A DNA stretch of 64,000 nt from Pseudophaeomoniella oleicola (taxonomy: Eukaryota > Ascomycota > Eurotiomycetes > Phaeomoniellales > Phaeomoniellaceae), in the NCBI GenBank assembly GCA_003868215.1, contig QWDQ01000002.1, positions 124,001 to 188,000 on the forward strand, given 5' to 3'. Each line of letters opens with the position of its first letter. Within the stretch, counting starts at the first letter, position 1. The translations under genes and the position numbers were made by a program. This document shows, one piece after another, positions 31,943 through 42,000 of the stretch. The notes beneath the pieces were generated by a model. That model did not search any database and had not been told where the DNA came from. It saw only the letters and a list, made by a program, of their open reading frames with translations.

Positions 31943-33916
31943 CTTGCTTGCTTGTTTGGCTTGGGTTTTCCTTGATGAAATATAGGTTCTGTTGACTTCG
32001 AAGAGTATAGAAGAGAGCGAATGTTCGAATAATAAATATTAAGACAAGCGTCTAGCGCTGTTGTTGTTTTGTTTTGTTCAATCCAATACTCCCGGACTCG
32101 CCGTGGAGATGATTAACGAAGTAAGAGAACGTGTAACGTATAGTTCGAGGTGAAAGAAAAGAGAACGTAGAAGAGAAAGAACAAGACAGACTCTCAGAGA
32201 ATGTCAATTGCAATTGAAGAAAGAATATACTATACGAACCAAAGAACAAGAAACAAAAAAAAGAACAATAGAAAAGCGAAGTGGGAGAGAAGGAGAACAT
32301 GTATAATAATGAGAAAGGTAGCAAGATCCCGATTCCGAAACCTTTCCGCGACACGAGGGACTGATTGATGTGGACTTGAGGGGAGGGGGGTTTTGGTTGG
32401 GGCTTGCTTGGCTTCATTTCCACCAACCCATCATAGCTTGTAATAAGTATTAGCCCCCCCAAAACTCTAAGGGACTTTTTCGAGACAGATGAACTAAGGT
32501 AGGTAAGGGTATATCATTAAGATCTTCCTTTCTGCTACTATAGTTACTCTGAAATCGTGGCGAAGGAGCGAGCGAGCGAGATTGGCCCGATAGAAAAAAA
32601 GGACGTGCTTGTGCTTGTGCTTGAGCCACCGGCGACTGAAGAAGGATGCGGATGGGGGGTGGTCTGTTGATTCCCAGCCAGGGTTTCTCGATCGAACGAG
32701 GGACACGCCGTTGTATGAAGTGATGTTTAATTTTAGCCCTGAGGCTAAGCAGCGAGGCGGAAGGAGGAGGAGTAAAAGAAAGGAAGGTAGAAGATCCGGG
32801 GATGGGGACGGGGGTCATGAATGGCTCGATAGATGATGGTCAGACGGTGTTTGTCGCAGGATCTGAATCTAACGGTTGATTGCTCGATGGTAAGTCTGAG
32901 ATTTCTGTCTCAACTACAGTATGACTAACTAGTTACTTACATCATACTAGGGTAACTACCTAACATGAGTAAAGTGCCTGGGCTTTATCAAAGTAAAAAT
33001 CTTCGGAAGAGAATGAGATAGTGATAATTGACTGGGCGGAATTGCTTATGAATTGTCTTTCTCCAGAGAAGGAGAAGAGGGGGGCTTTTGGGTATACTCC
33101 AACCATGGTTATAGAATCCTATCCGATTAACATCGCATAGCAGTTGTCTTTCTTCTGTTGACTGCTGTTGACTGCTGTTGACTGCTGTTGTGCCTTGAAC
33201 TGCATAGATTTCGGCCATTCCGTCGCCCGAAGATCGTCGAAGCGTCTTCCGTCACAGATCCGTTTCGGGTCCATCGAGTACTAACCGCTTAAGGAAATAA
33301 TACAGGGGGGTCAATATCCTACTACGTACTATGTACAGTAGAGGCAACTTCCAGGGAAAATATAATTCCAGTTTCCAACATCGTGGAACAGGCGGAGTAC
33401 CTTCGACATCTGGCAGGCGCCAGCTCTCGGTAATCCTATAATAGTCATGGGTGTAGATAATATGCACGATTCGACGGATACCCAATCTCACCCAGAGGCC
33501 CAAGCTGATTCAAGCGCCCTCTGCAAGTGCTTTCATCGGTGTCATTGCCCAAATTAGGAGCCCATGCGCCGCGATTTGCTGCCTTTCCCTGACTCCTGTG
33601 GTTGAAGCAGTTAGGTTTGCGCCACCGCTTTATCTTGTGTTTTGTAAACCCGCAAGTGTGATCGATTTCTTGTAATGTGATAGCAGGCCGATTCCATTTC
33701 TGGATCTTGACAGATCTCAAGATGGCAACCCCTTCACCCTGATGGTAAAGAGATTAAGGGGAAAGGAAAGTAGGCTGTGGCGTCGGTGCGTTGATGATGG
33801 TGCGTAAGTCATGGCTTTGGTCCGCTCGATAGTGATACAGAAGGCATACCCTTTGGACTGTGGCGCCATCCTTCTATCTTTATGCTTCGGTCCTGGGATT
33901 AGTTGTTTCCGGTGGT
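31943..33916. other. Intergenic, about 2 kb, no gene seen
   Basis: Holds the cupredoxin promoter and the downstream region of the CENP-X gene. It contains a purine-rich stretch (32130-32300) and one small minisatellite. Open frames are short and overlapping. Confidence 0.45.
33153..33190 (+). repeat. 10-nt minisatellite ACTGCTGTTG
   Basis: Three perfect copies (33161-33190) preceded by a partial one. No gene link seen. Confidence 0.85.
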
Positions 33917-34489
33917 TCAGAAGTCCAAGACGAGCAACGGTGCGCATTTCTCAAGATCTTCCACCTCCAGAAACCCATCCCCTCCACCATCCCCTTCAGC
34001 CTCTTGCCTGGCATATGCGCTCCTTGCAAGCGCTTCCCGAACAAAGACCTCAACATATTTGCATACAACTTCCTTAGCCGGTCCGTTTATGATCGTTTTG
34101 TCCTTGTCCTGAAAGTGATGATGTAGAAGGCGATGGATCAGATCCTTCGGTATGATTGTCTCAGTTGATGATATCGTATCAACCCCCGCCGGTTCTTCAT
34201 GTTCGATCTCGGCCAGAATAAAATCGGGCTCCTCGAAGTCGGATGCCAGGGCTTCGGGGTCTCCGGAGCGGTTAGAGGCTGACTCAGAAGCCTCTGATGG
34301 TGCCTCTGAGATTGTAGCAGGACGGCGGCGTCTTTGATGACTCTTCGATGTTGTCGATGGCTTTGATGAAGGACCTGCTGTTGCACGTTTCTTGTTGGCG
34401 GGAGTGTTCTTCACTGAGTTTCGTGGGCGCCTGCGCTTCTGGACTTTTGCATCGGACTCGAGTAGAGTTGGAAAATCTAGGCCAGCCAT
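33917..34489 (-). CDS. CENP-X / Mhf2 histone-fold protein
   Basis: An unspliced 190-aa protein starting at the ATG at 34489 (MAGLDFP); the codon at 34525 is GTG. The C-terminal 80 residues are the CENP-X histone fold: IPKDLIHRLLHHHF, then TIINGPAKEVVCKYVEVFV and the family-typical end LEVEDLEKCAPLLVLDF. CENP-X pairs with CENP-S (Mhf1) in the Fanconi-type FANCM/Mph1 DNA-repair complex and in the CENP-T-W-S-X kinetochore tetramer. The first 100 residues are a basic, Ser-rich disordered extension (KRRRPRNSVKN, RRRRPATISE) absent from the small vertebrate protein, which is common in filamentous fungi. Three ACGCG cores lie 147-178 nt upstream, consistent with S-phase control. Confidence 0.87.
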   Translation of the reverse strand: MAGLDFPTLLESDAKVQKRRRPRNSVKNTPANKKRATAGPSSKPSTTSKSHQRRRRPATISEAPSEASESASNRSGDPEALASDFEEPDFILAEIEHEEPAGVDTISSTETIIPKDLIHRLLHHHFQDKDKTIINGPAKEVVCKYVEVFVREALARSAYARQEAEGDGGGDGFLEVEDLEKCAPLLVLDF

Positions 34490-34635
34490 AGTGTTGGTTT
34501 GTTGGTCTTTTGAAAGGTCGTTCACAGTTTGGCGCGCTTCTAGACACTCAGCAGCGCCCAGATCAGCGCCAATAAGTATTCGACCACTTGAGGTTATTTC
34601 TTGCTGATGTGCAAGATGGTTACAGATACAGTACT

Positions 34636-34666
34636 ACGCGAAATTGACACGTTGACGCGTTACGCG
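34636..34666. promoter_or_regulatory. Cluster of three ACGCG (MCB-like) elements
   Basis: ACGCGAAA at 34636-34643, ACGCGT at 34655-34660 and ACGCG at 34662-34666. These match MBF/SBF (E2F-like) sites that drive G1/S genes in fungi. Three cores in 31 nt, upstream of a chromosome-maintenance gene, is more than a lone chance match. Confidence 0.5.
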
Positions 34667-35330
34667 ATACTTTGCCAGGAACTGATTTCATGCAAAGCGA
34701 AAAGCGTTACAAATGAGTTACGACAGAACATCTGATTATTATGTACCTAGGTAATTATAGATGAACAGTTCATTGGTGAAACCTTTACTATAGCCTCTAT
34801 AATTACTCTCTCTCCCAAAAGTACTCGAGGAAGCAGTGCGGACAAAAGGAGGATGTTACATATGCGATACACCCAGAGGATCATCACAGTAGCATACGAA
34901 TGATTTGCACTGTCCTATCAAAACATGCTGAAGCGCCTCTTTCGTTCTGGCTGGAGACACAGCGGGCTAATCGAAAGCGAACAACTTTCAGTCTGGACGT
35001 GGGTGTCGTGCCAGTGACGTTCTCACAAATCATGTCGCGAGATCCTGGCCGGATACACCGTAGTATACCGAGACTAACCAGACAATGGCCAATACTTTCA
35101 CCTGCCGAGGGGTGCTCCCAACGATCGGTCTCGACCGCGTATACTCTATGGTTGATCTCTGGCAAGCTTCCGGGAGAATAAGAAGTATCGAAGAGATCTG
35201 CATGGCATGATTTATGCAGATAGGTGGCATTGGAGGTGGGGTTGAAACTGTGAAGGGAACACAAGAGGTTCTGAATACAGAATATAGAAGCCATAGGATG
35301 CACAAGTATACCTTACCTAACAGACCAGAG

Positions 35331-35377
35331 AAGACAGAAGACAGAAGACAGAAGACAGAAAACAGAAAACAGAAAAC
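35331..35377 (+). repeat. Short AGAAGAC/AGAAAAC minisatellite
   Basis: About six 7-nt units: AGAAGAC copies followed by AGAAAAC copies. Located in the SWC5 promoter region. Confidence 0.8.
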
Positions 35378-35676
35378 ATATGCCACCAAGATAGATGCAA
35401 ACCTATAGTGACGGCATCGATGGAGGCTGCTACGGTACTTTACCGTAGTAAGTCCATCCTGCGTAATTACCTGTCTTACTGCAAATTAATTAGTATCAAA
35501 CTGTTTGTGGGGATGATCAAGTGAAAGATGGGGGTTGCTTACTAACTAACTTACAATAAATCCAGGGACCTCTCGCTTAACTCGGCGGCTAAGGTGCATC
35601 ATAGGTATTGATATTTTGATATATCAGCGGAAATCTCATCATACCACAGTCCAAGCCTGCATGCGCCGTCGCAGAG

Positions 35677-36666
35677 ATGGCAGATCTAGAAGCAAGAGAT
35701 GTGACCATGGAAGGCGACTACAATGAGTCCGAGGACGAGGATTTCGAAGCAGACGACGCCGCAGAAGACGATGGCTCAACTTCAGAAGACGCAGAAACTT
35801 TACCAGATCAGTCTGTGCGACCTGCGAAGCGCCGCAAGGCTCTCGCTAAATCTAAACCGGAGGTTCTGCCTGATCTGGAGCTAGACTCTGGCGATGAGGC
35901 TACAATTGCAAGGGCGAAGCGCAAAGTTAAGGCTATCGAAGAGGACGGTGACGATAAAGAACAAGGATGGAGAGCAAAAACACGGGCTATGCGTGAAAAG
36001 GAAAAAGAGGAGAAGAAAAAAGCGAAACTCGCGAGCGCAAAGGGCAGCACAGTCGATGTGGACAAGCTGTGGGCAGAAATGAATAAGCCTGGCAGTACAG
36101 CTGGTCATGCTGTCGACCTTCGACCAGGTGGGATGGATAAGCAACAGGAAAATATTGAAGCAAGCAGCAAAGGAAACACTGCTAGCTCGGTTCCTATAGA
36201 AGAGGAGATGGTCACGATTAAGCGCACCTACAAATTCGCTGGACAGATGAAGACGGACGTGAAGGCGGTCCCAAAGTCGTCAGCAGAAGGCCGCCTATGG
36301 CTTGCACAACAAGAGGCCCAAGGCAAAAAGGACGCTGCCAAAGCAGCGACTTCCGGTAGTCTTCAGCCTGTGAGGCGGCCTCTGCGAAGAATTTCACGGT
36401 TCGATCCAAACTTCAACAATCTGGAAGCGTTCAAGAAGACGTGGTCTACAGCACCATCCTCGAACAAAGAGCTCAAAGGGCCCAAACTCAATGTTGTCGA
36501 AAAGAGTAAAATGGACTGGGCTGCTCATGTCGATACTGAAGGCCTTAAAGATGAGCTCGACCTAGCTGCCAAGGCTAAGGGTGGCTACCTTAACCGCATG
36601 GACTTTTTGAATGAAGTCGAAGCGAAAAGGGAAGAAGAAGCAAAAAGAGCCAGACTCAAAGGCTGA
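35677..36666 (+). CDS. SWC5: SWR1-complex subunit Swc5 (BCNT family)
   Basis: An unspliced 329-aa protein. The N-terminal third is highly acidic (ESEDEDFEADDAAEDD), the part that in yeast Swc5 binds histones. A basic helical middle follows, and the last 80 residues are the BCNT-C domain: FNNLEAFKKTWST, LNVVEKSKMDWAAHVDTEG, LKDELDLAAKAKGGYL and DFLNEVEAKREEEA. This signature is specific for Swc5/CFDP1. The protein acts in the nucleus in the SWR1 complex that exchanges H2A for H2A.Z. Length is close to yeast Swc5. Start is the first ATG of the frame, in context AGAGATGGC. Confidence 0.95.
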   Translation: MADLEARDVTMEGDYNESEDEDFEADDAAEDDGSTSEDAETLPDQSVRPAKRRKALAKSKPEVLPDLELDSGDEATIARAKRKVKAIEEDGDDKEQGWRAKTRAMREKEKEEKKKAKLASAKGSTVDVDKLWAEMNKPGSTAGHAVDLRPGGMDKQQENIEASSKGNTASSVPIEEEMVTIKRTYKFAGQMKTDVKAVPKSSAEGRLWLAQQEAQGKKDAAKAATSGSLQPVRRPLRRISRFDPNFNNLEAFKKTWSTAPSSNKELKGPKLNVVEKSKMDWAAHVDTEGLKDELDLAAKAKGGYLNRMDFLNEVEAKREEEAKRARLKG

Positions 36667-38370
36667 ACAATGTGCAGAGCTCAGGATAATGCCTTCTATT
36701 ATCAAAAGCTCAGAGGCTGCATTACTATACGAATGGTTCCTCCTACCTGCGGCCTTTTTGGAAGGTACAAAACGGCAGAACTCGAAACTCTTGACATTTC
36801 AAATCGAGACCAAGTACTTCTTCATTTGGTCAGAGCCGATGCAGACATAGGTGGGCGACGAAACTATCGAGAGTAACAATGCTTGTCAACCGTCGATAAT
36901 TTCACTTTGAGTGCCATGATCGGGTTTATCCTACGGTACATCTCAAGTTCACATCGTGTGAGAGGGTCTCGTCACAGATACCCAGCTCTCCTATCACCAC
37001 GGTGCCGCTGCTTCAGCAGCTTAGTGCTCCCGTTGGCGAGTGCTCAAGAGCAGAAATTAGGCCAACGTCCGCAATCATATCTGCTAAATTATGCGCTGTA
37101 TCCAGACGTATGCAGACACTGAGTGTAGAATGGTCTGTATTCCTTTCATACCTATGGAGGATGTCTCCAGCTCCCCTAGCTCCAAGACAGAGCCTTGGGA
37201 ACGAAGGAATTAAGGAATCTTTCTCCATGCGTGAGGAGCAGCCGGTAGATACACCGCTCCTCTTGACTTTGCAGAGAACAAAAGGATTTCGGCGATCGCG
37301 AAGCTGTGTAGCTTCCTCAAATCTAGTCAAAAGATAGCGCTTCTATAGGTATCAGGACTTTCTGAGCCTTATCTGTCAACCTCGTCCTCACTTTAGTTCA
37401 ATGCTGCAAAGTTGAATAGATATTCATGTCTCTTTTAAAAAGCCAATGGACGCGAACGCGACCGCGAAATCATCTGATCGGCGCATGTGGGGTTCACACT
37501 GCCTGAATTTTGGTGCGTACTCAATTTGACTGTTTCTTTTCAACTCTCACACTTTCACCTCTGTCCAGCGCTTAGAGAGTCAGTCTTCAAGGCAGAACTT
37601 CTTGCGGATGTCTTACAGAGCCCTATACGCACTTTTATTGGCACTTTTCTCGAGATCGACGTACTGACCGTGTCCTTCTATACACAAATTCTGAAGGAGT
37701 TTACTTCAATGTCTGTACCACACAAGGAGCTTTCTCCTTGAAGGTCATAATCTTCATAATAATAATACTACTACTACTAACATAAAGTCATCTATCTCGT
37801 TTATCTTTTGGTGTAGAGTCACCTTGCGCCTCTCGATGCTGGCCCAATGCCCCTCAAGATGCTCCAGCAAGAACAATAAATGCAACATACCGCCATTCTG
37901 TCATTTCCTCATTTTCCATCCATAATGCACGAAGCCAAACCACCCATGCAGCCGAACAAAGGAACAAAGTTTCTGTCCAAATGATCAAACACCTCGAACC
38001 GGAGCTTGAGGAGCAAGGACGTCCTCTCGAGGAGCATACCAGAGCAACCGCTACTCTCGGCCGTTGGTAGTTGATGATCCCAATGCACGGTCATTAGATT
38101 TGTGTCGATATCCCCCTTTTCCCCAAAATCCGATAGTGTTTTCAAGTTACAACTCGTTGGCTGGAGAGCTATCTCTCACACCCACCACGAGGAGAAAGAA
38201 AGCCAGAGTCCCAACATTTCAGACAAAACAAACTCATCATGCCATAAAGGTACATTTCGTAACGCAAAACCAGAGAGCCACCTGCGCCGCTGACTAGGAG
38301 AGATAGTTGAAGAAAAAAAGAATACAAGTGTCCTTCATGCCGGTATGGCACGCATGGAGTTGAGCTTGGA
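36667..38370. other. Intergenic, one weak small-gene candidate
   Basis: 1.7 kb between the convergent SWC5 and brlA-like genes. Apart from the candidate at 37446-37741, only short overlapping frames are present. Confidence 0.45.
37446..37741 (+). CDS. Candidate small spliced gene (79 aa), unrecognised
   Basis: An ATG in good context (AGCCAATGG) opens exon 37446-37512, which joins in frame over a 56-nt intron (GTGCGT donor, CCAG acceptor) to 37569-37741. The product would be a 79-aa protein with MWGSHCLNFALRESVFKAEL and no recognised domain. The two open stretches could join by chance. Only transcript evidence would settle it. Confidence 0.2.
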
Positions 38371-39910
38371 TCATTCATTTCTTTCGGCCTTCACCGTTAG
38401 TGGTCGGCCTTCATTGTCGAGCGGACCCTTGTAATCGGGATCATAGTATACGCTCTTCTCATCCAACGTCGCGACGTATCGGTTGCGTTGGCCGTTTGAC
38501 TTTCTGCCGTGGGTCTGCTTCAGATGTGTGCTGAGATTGTCCGAACGGCTGAAGGGCTTCTTGCAGCCATCGACCCAGCAGACGTGGTCTCGTTTACCGG
38601 AGTGGCAGGTGTTCATATGACGCTTCAAATGCTCACTGCGTTTGAAAGCTTTTCTCTTTCCTTGCTTGTCTTTGCAGTCTTCGAACTCGCATTTGAATTT
38701 GTTTGACTCAATGTATGCGGGAGCGTAGGAAAAAGATTTGGACTTTGTCACTTTGTACGCCTCTTGACGACGTACCAGCTTCTTCGATGATCTGCATGGC
38801 GTCAATGACCCCGCCCCGATGATGTGTCTGAGAGCCTCTCCGGCATGGTGTGCAGAAGCTACAGACGATGTGTATGAACTGGATGGAGAGTATGATGGGG
38901 AAAAGGGACTGCTTTTGAGCGTTGGCGTTGAGGGAGCGTGATACCTTAGAGGGCTTGGTGTAGATGGTCCCAGTGAGTAGCCATGAGGAGAGGCCAATGC
39001 AGGTTGGAAAGTTGCACTTGGGGCAACTGTTTGAGGAGGTGTATTATGCACGGGGGTCCAAGGGAAGGAGATGTCCTCCGATCCATGGGGACTCTGGAAG
39101 ATAGACCGTGATAAGGTCGAATCAGAGAGCTGATGTTGACTTGGGAGGTAGGATCTCATGTGGCCATGACCGAAATTGTGTTGGGCATCTGGATATTCAA
39201 GAGGTGATACTGGAGGCATAGACTTGGATTCTTGAGGCATCCAGAATAAGTCCGATCCGTCATGATACGTATACAACTGCGACATGTTTAGATCGGCAGG
39301 CATGCACATCATCGAGCCTGCACCGGACAGTCCCGAGTCAACCAGGTCTGAGGAAGTCAGAGGCGTCGTTGGGCTCACAGTTCCACTGGCGTAGTGAGGG
39401 GAGAAAGAAGCGTCGATGGCGAAGGAGTCACTTGAATCGACCGACAGACGACGGCCGTTCTCGAGACCAAGAGGTGACGATACAGCGGATAAGAAGCTAG
39501 ATGACAAAGAGGGACAGGTTGAAGTTGATGAAGATGAGAATGAAGGAAAGTGGTCAACGTCGGTGTCGATTTTGGTAGGTCTCATGGCCCGGATGCTGTC
39601 GATCTCGGCCATATCAAAAGGATTTCTAAAGATCTCTAGGGAGTGATGATCTGCTACACATATCGTCAGCCGTGGTCACAAGGTAAAGCAATACTTGCGG
39701 GGCGAGGGACAATTTACATCAGGGGTTGAAGGTGATGTCAATCAAGGAGTGAATTCTGAATATTCAGACAAGGCAAGAGAATGTCAGATGAATGGAATTG
39801 AGGGTTGCAAGATGGTATCAGACAGTATCATATATCTTTTGCGAAGGGGCCTCGGTCACCAACTCGGACAGCCAAGGGAAAGACGACAGAAACTTACTAT
39901 CGAAAGCCAT
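38371..39910 (-). CDS. brlA: brlA-like C2H2 conidiation transcription factor
   Basis: Main exon 39653-38371; a 13-nt first exon at 39910-39898 joins it in frame over a 244-nt intron with a GTAAGT donor, giving 431 aa. Starting instead at the ATG at 39612 gives 413 aa. The long middle is Ser/Pro/Tyr-rich, as in activators. Two C2H2 fingers sit near the C terminus: CEFEDC...AFKRSEHLKRHMNTCH and CWVDGCKKPFSRSDNLSTHL, followed by RNRYVATLDE and DPDYKGPL. Length, C-terminal finger position and the post-finger block resemble Aspergillus BrlA, the central regulator of conidiophore development. I recognise the type but cannot exclude a paralogous C2H2 factor. The A. nidulans gene also makes two forms that differ by a short N-terminal extension. 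Confidence 0.65.
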
Positions 39911-42000
39911 GGTGGTCTGAGAGTCTCTTGGTCGAAGTGAACGCGACGCGTGCAAAGCAAGGATTGGAATGTGGACTCCTTGGTCGATGGTGGCTTTGGT
40001 GGCGATCCAACGCTTCACGATTCGCCCGGACGAGATGGCAGCAAATATACGTTTCAGATAGGATAGGATAGACTGGGCCGAAAGAGCTTGCAGATAACCT
40101 CGAACTCTGAGGAACGATCTGTCAGGCACGGTAGGGTCAAATCCAGGAACAAGCGGTTCGAAGGGATGTTGGTCTGAGATCTTTTCAGTAAGGGAGAGCC
40201 CAAAAAGGAAGTACATTTACAAACCAGAACGATGGTGTGTCTGACTTCTGGACCTCGGGTTCCTTTATACAATCAAGGTGGTTCTCTTGGTCGACAGTTC
40301 TTGCGAATCTACCAGGAACTAAAAAGAACTGGTGAAGATGCACTAGTTTCTGTGAGCTGGAATGGACGACCTTCTTTGAGATGGCTTTTAGGAACATCAG
40401 CTCCAGAGCGATATGGACCCTCTTTTGGTTCGTCTCGGATCCTCAGCCACCTCGACTCTTCTTTCTCCTGGTGGACGAGACTGGTGGAGAACACTTGCCC
40501 GAGCTTGTGCCAGACGACAAAGGCTTGTCCCTCCCACCTTCACCTCGAATTGGGTGGACGCCTCCCGAAAGTATCTGGTTGAGTTGAACACTCTAAGGCT
40601 TTTACAGTGCGACACCAAGTAGACTAGATGAAGGCCTGCAGTAGAATCGCACATATTTGCTGCGGACGCATGCACCAGAAAACGGCCATGATGATGCGGT
40701 ACATGACCATTGATCCTGAGAGAGAGCTGAGCGGGGTATGGGTATGGCTGGAGCGATTGGCATGGTGTTCAATGATGTGTTCACTGACTCGTTCACGGAC
40801 CTGCAGGATGGATCATCAACCGAAATTGTGTGGAGTTGATATGAGGTATAGTTTGAAGACTGGATTGGATGCTTTGGAAGCACAAACGTTAGTCACTAAT
40901 CGCGGCTATTGGTCGATCTATCAACTTCCTTGGATGACCTGTGCAGCATACCGCAGGTGAGATGCCTTAGCGCAGAGCAAAGGGTATGCACTGATCTACC
41001 AGCCTACTGCACGATAGTTTACACCCATGTCATGTACATTTGGCTCCAAACCCCAAACTGTCACTGTCCGTTACACAACTATTTGCTGGTACCACAGATC
41101 TGACAACTTTACCCTGGGCCACCCAACCCATCATGTTGTGGCTTACCACTGCGTGCGGTGCGACACAAACAAAGAACCTCGAAGTCTCCCCGCAGTATAT
41201 CTCTGCGTTCGGCGATCACTTTTATCTAGGATGCCCTGCCCATCCTTGTACGACGGTGCTACTGTATACATGCAGTTATCCTTGGTCACGCTCAAATATG
41301 TGCCTGTTCCTGTACCTGTGCCAACCCCGGGATGGTTGCTGTTTGTAGTACAAAGAAAATCAGCCTACCGTCTGTCATGATCCTCTTACGGCAGCGCCGA
41401 CGGAACGACAGGAATGTACGGTCTCCGCAGACGAGTCGAGAGAATAAATCTGACAGGTAAGTGGGCGTTGTCGTCGCTATTGGAGGCCAGCTTCAGGTCA
41501 CTTGTTTTGCGACCTATACCAGATAGAGATATGAGACGCACCGAGAAGGCCTAAGTCACTCTCTTTTGACGGCGCCAAGGTGTAGAATGACAATTAGTTT
41601 GCGCAGGGCTGTGAGCGCTCTGTTGCCTGTGCTCCACGGCAACTAAATGGGTGCAAGAATTGGGGGGAAGGTGTTCACTGACTCGAGATCTCTAGCGATC
41701 GACGCACTTGCCGCGATGGAGCGAAGGCACCGCGGGAGCTGATGAAGGGGGCAGCTAACTCCGGGCGAGGCGGGCGCGATCGTATCATTTTTTAGGCGGA
41801 TGGTCAAAGCGATAGAGTATCTGTCCCTGCTGCGTCAGACACCGAGATCAGGAGTTTGTTTGGTACGAATGCCGCTTCTTCTCTGCGACGCCGTTTAGCT
41901 GCCATTGAAACGGGCCAATGATGGCAATGTCGCCGGTATGGGCGCTGCACTGCGACTGCAGCCCCTCGTACAACAATGTTGTACTAACAGGTAATGCATT
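39911..42000. promoter_or_regulatory. Likely leader and promoter of the brlA-like gene
   Basis: Upstream of the minus-strand gene there is over 2 kb with no supported gene. Minus-strand frames such as 40216-39818 run in frame into the 13-nt first exon, and others (40397-40185) could be upstream ORFs. An ACGCGT at 39946-39951 lies just before the first exon. The Aspergillus gene has a long regulated leader, so this is plausible. Confidence 0.35.

Larger units (their letters stand above)
34490..35676. other. Divergent promoter region, CENP-X and SWC5
   Basis: 1.2 kb between divergent genes. Contains the ACGCG cluster and a short 7-nt minisatellite given separately. No gene seen. Confidence 0.5.
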
